DNA from: Paenibacillus sp. J2TS4
Lineage (GTDB): Bacteria > Bacillota > Bacilli > Paenibacillales > NBRC-103111
Reading direction: 5' to 3'
Assembly (NCBI RefSeq): GCF_018403245.1
Contig: NZ_BOSH01000001.1
Span: 1 to 64,000 of the forward strand
Length of the DNA: 64,000 nucleotides
Position 1 is the stretch's first letter; every line of letters starts with the position of its first letter. Shown piece by piece: positions 8,093 through 17,900 of this stretch. The translations under genes and the position numbers were made by a program. The notes under the pieces were generated by a model. The model saw only the letters and a list, made by a program, of their open reading frames with translations. It ran no database searches and was not told the DNA's origin.

Positions 8093-8493
8093 TTGTAAAG
8101 AGTTGGAATTGAGATGTAAAGACCGCGGGTTTTAACGGAACCCACTACACGAGCAATGAATCCTGGCATTTTGGCCCACTGGTTCCGTCCTATACGGGGG
8201 GGGGGAGCGCATAAATTCTATTTGCTTTGGAGAGGAAGAGCCAGAAAAGTTGTATAAAAATTATCGTTAGATTGTGGCTGTTTAAGCCGTCATATAAATA
8301 GACTGAAAGATTAGACATTCAAGTGGAACGGGCTCCTGAAACCCTTCTTCATGAATGTTGCTTACATAAGGGAAAGAGGGGCACGAATTCAAAGAAGAAA
8401 GGAGTTGATTACTCTATGAAAGGTAAGGTGCTATAAGCTGATTTTATTGTTACAATTGCCACTATGTAAAAAATTATAAGGAGGAACGTTATT
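8093..8493. other. intergenic region with a G10 tract
   Basis: About 400 bases between divergent genes. It contains a run of ten G at 8196-8205 and, near 8415, a six-codon reading frame (ATGAAAGGTAAGGTGCTATAA) preceded by AAAGGAG, which could be a leader peptide or chance. No other gene seen. Confidence 0.4.
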
Positions 8494-9585
8494 ATGAGAA
8501 GAATTTGCTTGTCATTACTTTTAGCGGTGATTCTTGCTCTTATGCCGGCATCAGTTTTTGCAAATGGAAAGTCGGACTCAGCAACTCAAGCAAGTCAATA
8601 CGATAAAGCCGGGTATGTGGCTGCCCACTACGTTGGCATTGTAGAAGCCAACACGGATGATTGGCATGATTCCAAGGTGAACTTTGAATTTCCCCTTTTT
8701 GATTTTGACGGTAACGTTACTGCTTACTTATTCTCGGTTACAGTTGGAGGTACAGATAGCGGCTATTTGATCGTTAGTGCGGAAAATGATCCTGTTGTTT
8801 TAGAATCAGCAAGAGAAGGGAGCCATCCGTATTTTAAGTTTTTAAACGAAGGTCAACCAATTTACGTTGGCGCAACCATGTATTATATTAAGCGAAATAC
8901 GTCGGAATTTATTGACATTCGACAAGGTAAAATAATAACGAGCAGCGATTTCAAAAGCAAAGGAACGTTGCAAGGTAAATCTTTCAATGAAAATATGGAT
9001 CTAAGTAAGCATTCAGATCTAGAATTTTCACCGTTATCTATAGAACCTCAAACAATTATTAGTTATTCGAAAAAAATAATTTCTGGCGTTCCAGATTTCA
9101 GCTGGCACCTTGGTTGCAGCCCGACTTCCTTCTCAAACATTGTAAAATATTGGGCCAATAACGGGTATCCTAACTTGGTTCAGCGCGGTACTACGACAAA
9201 TGAATTAATCGAAGAAATGGCGGATTTTATGAATACTAATCGTGATGGTACGACTGGTTGGGATGATAGAGTGACAGGAATGGTGAATTACTGGAGTGAT
9301 AAAAACTATAAAGTAAGTGTATCAAGGGTTAGCGCAAGCTTTAGTACACATAAAACAGAAATGAATAATGATAGACCGGATATTATCAATGTTGTAGATG
9401 ACGCAACATATGGTAATCATGATATGACAGGTGTTGGTTACGAAGAATATCAAGATACAGAGCAAAATCTTAAATGGTTTAGATGGGTGATTGTACATGA
9501 TACATGGGACAATACTCCTAAAGACGTTTACATTTACCTGCCACAGCTTTCTTGGAATGAAACTGTTAAGGTCGTACCCAAATAA
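8494..9585 (+). CDS. secreted papain-fold (C39-like) cysteine protease
   Basis: Exported protein of 363 residues. A signal peptide covers about 1-23 (cleavage after VFA). A propeptide-like beta-rich region follows, to about 195 (VTVGGTDSGYLIVSAENDP). The C-terminal domain fits the peptidase C39-like family: nucleophile Cys208 in HLGCSPTS, His309 in YGNHDMTG, and Asp336 or Asn340 in VHDTWDNT. The N-terminal part resembles the inhibitory prodomain of streptopain-type proteases, so the enzyme may need activation outside the cell. GGAGG lies 9 bases before the ATG. A hairpin terminator follows directly. Substrate unknown; by location it could trim surface proteins, which is speculation. Confidence 0.75.
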   Translation: MRRICLSLLLAVILALMPASVFANGKSDSATQASQYDKAGYVAAHYVGIVEANTDDWHDSKVNFEFPLFDFDGNVTAYLFSVTVGGTDSGYLIVSAENDPVVLESAREGSHPYFKFLNEGQPIYVGATMYYIKRNTSEFIDIRQGKIITSSDFKSKGTLQGKSFNENMDLSKHSDLEFSPLSIEPQTIISYSKKIISGVPDFSWHLGCSPTSFSNIVKYWANNGYPNLVQRGTTTNELIEEMADFMNTNRDGTTGWDDRVTGMVNYWSDKNYKVSVSRVSASFSTHKTEMNNDRPDIINVVDDATYGNHDMTGVGYEEYQDTEQNLKWFRWVIVHDTWDNTPKDVYIYLPQLSWNETVKVVPK

Positions 9586-9590
9586 AAAGT

Positions 9591-9620
9591 GGAGTAGCCG
9601 AAAGGCTACTTCCTTTATTT
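9591..9620 (+). terminator. rho-independent terminator
   Basis: GGAGTAGCC, loop GAAA, GGCTACTTCC, followed by TTTATTTT, placed six bases after the protease stop codon. Confidence 0.8.
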
Positions 9621-9673
9621 TGATATGGAACCATTTGGTGAAAAGTATCGTCTAAAGGTTAGGGGGAGAAGGA

Positions 9674-10129
9674 ATGTTTAAAATTATGCCTATTTATATT
9701 ATGTTGTTTGTACTATTCACTTCAATTACTGCCGCTTGTGACAGTACAAAAAATGATGAGGGAGAAGAGTATATTGTGTCTTTAATCGACGTGATAAAAA
9801 GTGATCTTTTAAATGTGAATGGGATCGATGTACAGTTTGCTGATGGTAACAAGATGTCAATTACTGATTCCAAAACAATTCAAGATATTATCTTACGGAT
9901 AAAGAGTATTAGGTTGCGAGAAACAAAGAGCAAAGGCGTCGGATACTTGTATTTTTTAGATTTGAAAGAAGGGGACAAAACATATCGATTCGATAGCAGT
10001 TTAACGTTTGACGGAAAGACCTACGAAGCGATTGATGATAGTGTAAAGGAATTGAATGACTTTATTATAAAAATAGGAAAGGATAAAATACCAGGCCTTC
10101 TTCCGGGAGTGGAAGACTCACAGGGATAA
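9674..10129 (+). CDS. small lipoprotein of unknown function
   Basis: A 151-residue protein with a lipoprotein signal: hydrophobic segment 5-20 and lipobox ITAAC with Cys22 as the lipidated residue. The mature part is acidic and alternates strands and helices (DVQFADGNKMSITDSKTIQD, YLYFLDLKEGDKTYRFDSSL), like small cell-envelope accessory lipoproteins. GGGGGAGAAGG lies just before the ATG. It follows the protease terminator, so it has its own transcription or depends on readthrough. Family not recognised. Confidence 0.7.
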   Translation: MFKIMPIYIMLFVLFTSITAACDSTKNDEGEEYIVSLIDVIKSDLLNVNGIDVQFADGNKMSITDSKTIQDIILRIKSIRLRETKSKGVGYLYFLDLKEGDKTYRFDSSLTFDGKTYEAIDDSVKELNDFIIKIGKDKIPGLLPGVEDSQG

Positions 10130-10189
10130 CAGCCAACGAGTAAAAGATATTAATTTACCTGACAATTACTATTATAGGATGTCACTGCT

Positions 10190-10450
10190 AAGATAGGATA
10201 TAAGAGATCGTTTGCAAGGGGAACTGTCCGCCTGACTATTCGTGAATTATGTGAACGATAAGAAGTAGAGATAGTGGAGGCAGAAGCTTGTGTAGATCAT
10301 ATACACATGCTGGTAAGCATCCCACCGGAAGCTGAGTGTTTCGGAATTTATGGTTACTTAAAGGGAAAAAGTTCACAATGATCTTCGATAAGTCACAAAT
10401 TTTTGAAGTGCCGATATGGAAATTGCTAGTTCTGGTGTAGGGGATACTAT
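10190..10450 (+). pseudogene. IS200/IS605-type transposase (TnpA) remnant
   Basis: A decayed fragment of a Y1 (HUH) transposase. Readable pieces are EVEIVEAEACVDHIHMLVSI with the HUH motif His-Ile-His at 10298-10306, then YGYLKGKSS and FWCRGYY at 10430-10450, in more than one frame and with internal stops. The N-terminus and the part carrying the catalytic tyrosine are missing. The match stops exactly where the next element's left flank begins, so that element probably inserted into or deleted part of it. Confidence 0.7.
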
Positions 10451-10456
10451 TCCATG

Positions 10457-10646
10457 TTAGGCAACATTGTCATTGGATACGTTTGCTTTTTGGCCCATAA
10501 GTGCCTGAAAATGCTTCGCTTGTTCTACATGGTAAGCCCTTTGCTGCCCGCGATAATATTGCATTTTCATATGCCACTCATACATCTGCCGAATCAACAT
10601 GATTGGGGGTGTAAGTTGGCATAGCGTAATAGGTATACGTATTCAT
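10457..10646 (-). pseudogene. small frameshifted gene, passenger of the insertion sequence region
   Basis: On the minus strand an ATG at 10646 with GGAGGAATGAC just upstream starts MNTYTYYAMPTYTPNHVDS. One base out of frame, the reading continues as QMYEWHMKMQYYRGQQRAYH and ends VSNDNVA at 10457. Together they would form a natural-looking protein of about 62 residues. The C-terminal half is also found in the deleted copy near 5735-5860. Function unknown; it may be a host gene carried along rather than part of the element. Confidence 0.4.
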
Positions 10647-10699
10647 GTCATTCCTCCAATACTTTGATTTTCGTGATGTTTTCACCACGTAACCATGAC

Positions 10700-12041
10700 T
10701 TACCCAGTTGCAGTAAGTTTTTGGTTTTTACATTTTTGTCAAAAAACTCGCTTTTCTCTTTGTTGTTGGTCTGCTCGCTCGGTGCTCTTCCTGTCTGCAA
10801 ACCGTCGAGTTTTATGCGAAAGATCGCCTTCTGCAAGCCATGTTTCACGGGAAAGCCATTACGCAATCCGTCTTCAGTCGATTTATGGTATCTCCTTTCC
10901 AACGGGATCTTTTTAACGATAAACGGGTGGGAAAGTTCCAAGAAGACCCTGCAACTCGACTGGAGGAAGGAGATGTGATTGCCATAGACGATACCTTGGT
11001 TTCACACGACCATGCGAAAAAAATGCCTTTTCTGTATCGCTTGTTCGATCATTGCAGCAAAACGTACGCCTATGCCATGAATCTCGTTGTTATTCATGCT
11101 GTGAAAGCTTCAGGACTACAATATCCGTTGTTCTATGCCATTTGGAATCAACATCATGGTGATGCTCTTTGACTAAGTTGGATTTGGCTCTGCTTATGTT
11201 ACAGCAACTGAAACGCTATGTATCCGAAACGGTACGATTATGGGTGGCACTGGATAGCTGGTATTTTGCGAAAGAATTTTATCTCGCTATTGAAAAACTT
11301 GAATTTGACTGGGTAACGAGAGCCAAATCGAATACGACCTTGTACCGCAAAGTAACGATCCGAGGAAAAGAGCGTTTCATTCAGATTCTGCCTTCTGCCT
11401 TGTACAAAGAGGCAAGACCGTTCTCTGCCTTTTGGAAGAAAAAAGGACCGGTTTGCATGCGTTTTACCGATATTTATCTCCAGATCGACGAAATTCATAG
11501 AGGAAAAGGCTACCGAAAAGAACCCGTTTTAAAGCCTGTGAATGCTATTGTTACCGCTTATCTGGAAGAAGATGAAGAGAATGGTGAGACAAAAAAAGTG
11601 TTTGCCTTGTTGCTCAGTAATCAGGTGACCGCAAAGGCAACGGAAATTGTCCATGTTTACAAGAAAAGATGGGCGATTGAGATCTTTTTTCGCAATGCGA
11701 AACAGGAACTAGGGTTGGCACAATGCCATTCAACGAATGAAAATCATGTCCATGCTCATCTCAGTCTATTATTCATCGCTGAATTGTTGGTTCGTTTTGC
11801 TCAATGGGAGTACAATGAAAAAACGGGTAAGAAAGAAGAAGTCACCCACGGCCAAGTAGTTGATCTTCTTTTTCATACCCGTTGTGAAGTCCGTGCCAAG
11901 CACGTAGACTCAATCCAAGTCTATTTTGACACGGCAACCCAACGGTTTACAAGCTTTTTTGAAAAATATTGGCCCAGTCATTACTCAATGGCTTGGTTTT
12001 CTATGCAACAAAATTGGTATTCATCTCCATTAAGTGGGTAA
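10700..12041 (+). pseudogene. IS4/IS701-like DDE transposase, frameshifted
   Basis: The catalytic signatures survive but in separate frames. The N-terminal part is broken by several frameshifts between 10700 and 10840. A frame from 10840 to 11172 holds the first Asp (AIDDTLVSHDHAKK). It ends in a TGA, and the protein resumes in the -1 frame at about 11169 through 12041 with the second Asp (WVALDSWYF) and the glutamate block (YKKRWAIEIFFRNAKQELGL). No slippery heptamer is seen at the 11169 junction, so I read it as decay, not programmed frameshifting. The family assignment is approximate. Confidence 0.75.
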
Positions 12042-12212
12042 GTCCTGCACGTAACAACAGTCTACGAACAAATGCTCCTGGAAAACACGGCCATTTACCA
12101 AATAATTAAGAAAGACATGCTCCGATAGGCCGCCTAAATGAAAGATTTTTGATAAAATGGTAGAGAAACTGTTCGTTCCTTAATGATTATTACCAAAGGG
12201 AGGGGTTAAACC

Positions 12213-14774
12213 GTGATTATAGCCACGAAACTTCATATTCCCCGATCGCGAAGCGTGCTTGTTGCGCGTTCCCGCCTCACCCGTCGTTTGCATGAAGGGT
12301 TGGATCGCACACTTACCTTGATCACAGCGCCAGCGGGGTATGGCAAAACCACATTGCTCGGCGAATGGGTGATGACGCTGGAAAATCCCGTTGCCTGGGT
12401 CTCGCATGATCAAGGGGATAATGTCCGCATGCGCTTTTGGGCACATACAATTGCGGCGCTAAAACAAGCATATCCGTCTTTTGACGAAAAGGACGTGCTT
12501 CGTCATGCCGCAGAAGATCCATCGGGTGTCTCACTGATTGCTGCGCTCGTCAACGGGCTTCATCGTATATCGCAAACGACAGTGCTCGTATGGGATGACT
12601 TTCACCATATCGAAGAAGCGTCAATCTTGAAGGGCGTCAATTATCTGCTGGAACGCTTGCCGTCACATGTCCATCTCTATCTTGCAGGCCGAAATGCTCC
12701 ATCGCTTCCCCTTTCCAGACTACGAGCAGAAAATAGGCTGAACCGGTTGGATGCAAGCGATCTCCGTTTTGCTTCGGACGAAACAACTGAATTTTTTGCG
12801 AATTGCGGCGGTATGGAATTATCCATCGAAGACGTGGCTGCCGTACAAAAAAAGACGGAGGGATGGGCAGCGGCGATGCGACTGGCGGTCTTGTCGTTGC
12901 ACGAACATGCCGATCCCGCATCACTAATCCGGAAGATGGCGGGAACGGAACGGGACATATCAGAATATTTCTTCGATGAAGTGTTTTCCCGTCAATCCGA
13001 AACGATGCAGCAATTTCTGCTTCAAACTTCGATATTAGAGCGGATGACAGGGGAACTTTGTCAGGCGGTAACCTACATAGACGAGAGCGATACCTATCTG
13101 CAACAGTTAGACAAGGAGAGCCTGTTTCTTATGGCTCTGGACGACCGGCGGGAGTGGTACAGGTACCATCATTTATTCCGACAATTTTTGACGGCGCAAC
13201 TGAAAATGCGCGAGCCGCGGCAATGGAAATTACTTCACATGGCAGCAGGAAAATGGTTGGAAGAGAACGGTTATCCGCATGAAGCGGTAGATCATTACCT
13301 AGCGGCTGCCGGTTACGAACATGCGCTTTCATTAATAGAGACGATTGCGCAGGAACTGATGTCCAATGAATGGACGACGCTTTGCACGTGGTTAAACGCA
13401 ATTCCCGACACGCTGTTATTTGCCAGGCCGATGATGCTGTTGACAAAACTCGCTTCCCAGTACATGTCCGGGCATGTCGAAGCGGCCACAGACGGGTATT
13501 GGCGAGCGATTCGCAGGCTGGAAGAGGACACAGATCCCCTTCCTCCTGTTGTAGCCGAAACTTTACAAGCGGGACTTGTTTTTCTAGCTGCATTCCGCAC
13601 ATTTATGGATCGGGATTATGAATATGCCGTACAATTTTCACAGGAATATGTAGAGAAACATCCGGAAGGCGATTTCTTCATTGGGTTCGGAAGCGATGGG
13701 GATGGCTATCATCCGGTGTGGGACATCTACGTGTCGGATGACAGCCTTCGACTGGCGGAACAGGTGTTGACGCCCTTGCAGTCGATTTGGTCTGAGACCC
13801 GAAATGTGCTTTTTGTTGCTCATTTATATATCGATTTTGGAAAAATGCAGTACGAACGAAATCGCTTGGTCGAAGCGGAAAAGGTTGTGCGTCAAGCCTA
13901 TCATATTGGAAAATCGCATAATAATAAAAGCCTGGCGACCATCGCGGCGCTGTGGCTTGCCCGCATTGCCGCCGTACAGGGAGATGAGGAGACGTCAAAT
14001 CAAATATTGCAAGAGTTAGCCCAACAAACGTCCAAGATGGCGAATCCGCATTTGTCCGGGAAAATCGCCTCGTTTCGAGCCATGCTGGGCTGGATGCAAG
14101 GAGAAGAGAAACCAGTGAGACAATGGCTGAGAAAGTGCGGCTTGCGATTCCGTGATGAAATTCCGGTGTCCATGATCAAGGAATATGATTTACTGGCTGC
14201 TATATTGGCAGAACAGGGGAAAATCGAGGAAGCCGCTGCTTTAACGGAGCGTCTCCTCTTCGTTGCAAAAGAAGCAGGACGGCAAAGCGATCGCATCCGT
14301 CTGCTCGTTCATAAGAGCAGGATCCTATCCTTACAGGGAAAGATTGCAGATTGTATGGACGTATTGGAAGAGGCGCTTGCATTGGCGTGGCCGGAAGGAT
14401 ACATCCGAACCTTTGTTGACGAAGGAGCAGCTTTTGGGCAATTGTTGGATCAATATATCCGATTGCGCCAAAATCAACATCGTCGTCCCAGTCACAAGGT
14501 GCCTTTATCATACGTGAAACGATTGCTAAGATTGTTCCCGTCAGCCGACAGGGAAGCCAGCATTTCCCATGAAAGAACGGCGGCTGCTCTAACAGCCAAA
14601 GAACAAACTGTGCTTCGATTGATGGAAACGGGGATGTCCAATAAAGATATAGCGCTCAAACTGAACGTTTCCCTTGCAACTGTAAAAACACATATTAACA
14701 ATATCTATGGCAAATTACAGACCAAAAATCGATTGCAAGCGTTGGAACGCGCCAGAACACTGCAGTTGTTCTGA
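12213..14774 (+). CDS. MalT/LuxR-type STAND transcriptional activator 1
   Basis: An 853-residue regulator of the MalT class: P-loop ATPase with Walker A APAGYGKTT (39-47) and Walker B TVLVWDD (122-128), a winged-helix and TPR-like middle, and a C-terminal LuxR HTH (792-853; SNKDIALKLNVSLATVKTHI). The GTG start is supported by AAGGGAGGGG a few bases upstream. In this family an effector plus ATP drives oligomerisation and activation of nearby promoters. It lies on the same strand as surface protein A, and a control motif starts 26 bases after its stop, so A is its probable target. It is closely similar to regulator 2 at 25654, including the N-terminal IITKLHIP-type start. Confidence 0.9.
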   Translation: MIIATKLHIPRSRSVLVARSRLTRRLHEGLDRTLTLITAPAGYGKTTLLGEWVMTLENPVAWVSHDQGDNVRMRFWAHTIAALKQAYPSFDEKDVLRHAAEDPSGVSLIAALVNGLHRISQTTVLVWDDFHHIEEASILKGVNYLLERLPSHVHLYLAGRNAPSLPLSRLRAENRLNRLDASDLRFASDETTEFFANCGGMELSIEDVAAVQKKTEGWAAAMRLAVLSLHEHADPASLIRKMAGTERDISEYFFDEVFSRQSETMQQFLLQTSILERMTGELCQAVTYIDESDTYLQQLDKESLFLMALDDRREWYRYHHLFRQFLTAQLKMREPRQWKLLHMAAGKWLEENGYPHEAVDHYLAAAGYEHALSLIETIAQELMSNEWTTLCTWLNAIPDTLLFARPMMLLTKLASQYMSGHVEAATDGYWRAIRRLEEDTDPLPPVVAETLQAGLVFLAAFRTFMDRDYEYAVQFSQEYVEKHPEGDFFIGFGSDGDGYHPVWDIYVSDDSLRLAEQVLTPLQSIWSETRNVLFVAHLYIDFGKMQYERNRLVEAEKVVRQAYHIGKSHNNKSLATIAALWLARIAAVQGDEETSNQILQELAQQTSKMANPHLSGKIASFRAMLGWMQGEEKPVRQWLRKCGLRFRDEIPVSMIKEYDLLAAILAEQGKIEEAAALTERLLFVAKEAGRQSDRIRLLVHKSRILSLQGKIADCMDVLEEALALAWPEGYIRTFVDEGAAFGQLLDQYIRLRQNQHRRPSHKVPLSYVKRLLRLFPSADREASISHERTAAALTAKEQTVLRLMETGMSNKDIALKLNVSLATVKTHINNIYGKLQTKNRLQALERARTLQLF

Positions 14775-14799
14775 CCCGTTCCTTTTTTTGCATCAATCA

Positions 14800-14878
14800 T
14801 CTCCACCTCCTTACTCAACCTTTTCATCTTAAAGCGACAGGTAGGGTTGATCACAACGGAGAAGGAAGTTTGTATAAT
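14800..14878 (+). promoter_or_regulatory. cassette promoter motif, copy A
   Basis: TCTCCACC at 14800, TCAACC at 14815-14820, its inverted partner GGTTGA at 14845-14850, and a -10 TATAAT at 14873-14878. The layout is repeated before surface genes B and C. There is no good -35, as expected for an activator-dependent promoter. The -10 lies inside a longer TTG-started reading of gene A, which argues for the later GTG start. Confidence 0.7.
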
Positions 14879-14941
14879 GTAAAGATGAGGGTTTCGAATG
14901 AGCTACATAAAACAAGATTTCACCATAAAAGGAGTGATTCA

Positions 14942-17900
14942 GTGCGATTGTTTTCTAAAAAGCTGAAACAGGTTTTTATTTCCTTGTCCATCTTATCATT
15001 GATCCTGTCGGGTGTATGGCCGGGTATAGGCGCGGGGGAGGTAGACGCCGAATCAAAAGAAGGCCAATTTAAGACAAGCGCTCATTATTCACGAGTAGTC
15101 AAGAGCAGCGCGTCGAATGTTCGCTTTGCTGCCCAAGATGTCCAAAGTATGGCGTTAACAATTACCCTTAAGGGGGATGCGAAAGTCCGGGTCATTTCTG
15201 GAGAGCGGTATGTAGATGAAGGTGCTAGTGCGATAGATGGAGATGGTAACGATATTAGCGATCGCATCACGAGTAATGCAAATGAAGTAGACAGTCTTAT
15301 TCCCGGCGTCTACACGATAACGTATCGGATTCTGGATGACCAGGGTAATGACGAAGTGATGCCAGTGGAAAGAATTGTCACAGTCGCACCGCCGGCGGTT
15401 ACTGCACGGGGCGGTATTGATACGATTACGATTACGGAAGCTATGGCTTTGGCGGTCATCAAATTATATGATCCTTCTCTCTCAGATCAAGTGCCTTTGA
15501 AAACTGGTCAGGCAGATGAAAACGGTCGGTATCAGTTTCGTTCTTTTTTGTACCCGGGAACATACATGGTGACACAAACGGTCAATGGTGTAGAGAGTGA
15601 CCGCGCCCAGGCCAAAGTGCTTAGTCCGGGTGAAGTGGACCCGGACCCAGGTCCGCCTCCGGTGGATCCAGGTCCGCCCCCGGTGGATGATCGCCCTAAA
15701 GCACGCGAGGACACTTATATCACTTTTAAAAACACGATACTGAAAGGAACTTTGACGGGATTCGATCCAAAGGGAGGAGCACTTACATTTGTTATTACAG
15801 AATATGGACAAAAAGGAATAGGAAAAATAACAAATCCTTCAACTGGAGACTTTGTTTATGTGCCTTATCCGGACGAAACGGGAACAGATTTCTTTACGTT
15901 CAAAGTGAATAACGGCAGGCAAGATTCTGGTGAAGCAAAAATAACGATTGAGATTCAGAATACGGGTGGTTGCCCGGACACGAAAATCATTTATGTAAAG
16001 CAAGGGGGCGCAGGTACGGGGTGCAGTTGGGATGATGCCCTTTCCAACCTGCAGGATGCTATTGACAAATCGGAGCCTGGTGATCAGATCTGGATCGCTA
16101 AAGGCACATACACCCCGACGGGCAACCAAATCGGTGCTGACCCGCGAACGGTTCATTTCAAGCTGAAAAACGGCGTGGCCATCTACGGCGGCTTTGCCGG
16201 GAACGAGGACCCTGAGAGATTTGATCTCGCGCAGCGTGATTTTACCGTCAACGAAACGATTTTGAGCGGGAAAATAGGGCCGGGCGATGACGATCGCGAC
16301 CACGTGTACCACGTGTTCTATCACGATGGCGGGCTGGATCAAACCGCTGTTTTGGACGGAGTGACGATTACAGGGGGATGGGCGAGCAGCAGCGATCCCT
16401 TATTCCGGTATGGCGGCGGAATGTTAAATGTTTTCAGCAGTCCCACGTTGATGAACGTGACGATCAGCGGGAACACGTCCAGCATTGGTGGTGGTATAGC
16501 CAATATGAGTGACAGCAGTCCGACACTTACGAACGTGACGATTAGCGGGAATACGGCTGGCTATGGTGGTGGTATAGCCAATGTGAGCAGCAGCAGTCCG
16601 ACATTTACGAACGTGACGATCACCGGGAATACGGCCGAGGGTGGTGGTGGAGGTATAGCCAATTTGAGCGGCAGCAGTCCGACATTGACGAACGTGACGA
16701 TCAGCGGGAATATGGCTGACAGTGATGGTGGAGGTATAGCTAATTTGAACAGCAGTCCGACACTTACGAACGTGACGATCAGCGGGAATACGGCCGAGGG
16801 TGATGGTGGAGGTATAGCCAATTTGAGTGGCAGCAGTCCGACATTGACGAACGTGACGATCAGCGGGAATACGGCCGAGGATGAAGGTGCAGGTATAGCC
16901 AATTTGAACGGCAGCAATACAACGATTCTCAATAGCATTGTTTGGGGAAATGGTATCTCGGATGGTCAGGAAAATAATATGTATAACAGCAATTCGGCAC
17001 CAATCATAGATTTCAGCTTGATTGGCCCCCCTGAATTAATTGCGCCTAATGGAATTGATCCGGACAGTGTAACGGTTGAAGCGCTGTTTATAGCTCCCAA
17101 GCTTTTCGATGAAGCGCCAACGACTGAAGGAGATTATCGCCTGAACCAAGGCTCGCCAGCGATCAATGCAGGGAACAACGGTCTGGTTCCTGACGGTATC
17201 GAGACCGATCTGGACGGAAATCCGCGCAGGGTCGGCGAACGGGTTGACCTGGGCGCCTACGAGTATCAAGGGGAAGAAGCCCCTGTTCCGAAGACGATTG
17301 AAGTGAGCGGAGCAGGCACGATCGCGATCCCCGGCAGCAGTGAACCGCCAAAAACAGAAACGTACAACGCCTTGGTGCTGGATGAGAACGACGATGCGAT
17401 GCCGGAAGAGAAAGTGGAATGGAGCGTCACAGCGACGGAAGGTGTCAGCATCGATCGGAAAACGGGCGTCTTGACGGTAACGGAACAAGCGCCGACAGGG
17501 TCGATAACGGTAACGGCCACATTGGTCGGTAACCCGGCGATTTTCGGTGAAATGAACGTCACGCTGCAAGCGGGTTCAGTGGAACCGCCGGACACCGAAG
17601 CACCGCAATGGCAGGATGGTGATGAACTGACTGTTTCAGAGATCACGCAAACGAGTGTGAAACTGTCATGGCCGAGCGCAACGGATAACGTCGGCGTAAT
17701 GGGCTATCGGGTCTATGTTGACGGCGATGAATATACAACCGTTAGTGCCGGCAAATTGGAAACGACCGTTCTCGATCTGGAAGCAGACAAGGAATATGCG
17801 TTCGAAGTCACAGCATATGACGAAGCAGGGAATGAGAGTGCTCCGTTGACTAAAACGGCAAAGACATTGCCGGAGTCACCCGAACCCGATACGGAAGCGC

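Larger units (their letters stand above)
10451..12095 (+). mobile_element. decayed insertion sequence, longer copy
   Basis: Limits are set by similarity to the short copy at 5726-5946: left flank from about 10451, right flank to about 12090. Terminal inverted repeats and target duplications are not clear. It lies directly upstream of the surface-protein locus and truncates an IS200-type remnant. Confidence 0.5.

Noticed and set aside
8415..8436. Six-codon leader-like frame with AAAGGAG
   Set aside because: It is too short and lacks an attenuator structure; mentioned only in the intergenic entry.
11160..11175. CTT TGA C in the transposase, resembling the RF2 frameshift site
   Set aside because: A +1 shift there would meet a TAA at once. 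The protein resumes in the -1 frame, and the same gene has further frameshifts upstream, so it is decay.
3000..12000. Second attachment site (repeat of the tRNA-Leu 3' end)
   Set aside because: I looked for the T-arm and acceptor words of tRNA-Leu(CAA) downstream of the integrase and found none, so the outer limit of the element cannot be given.
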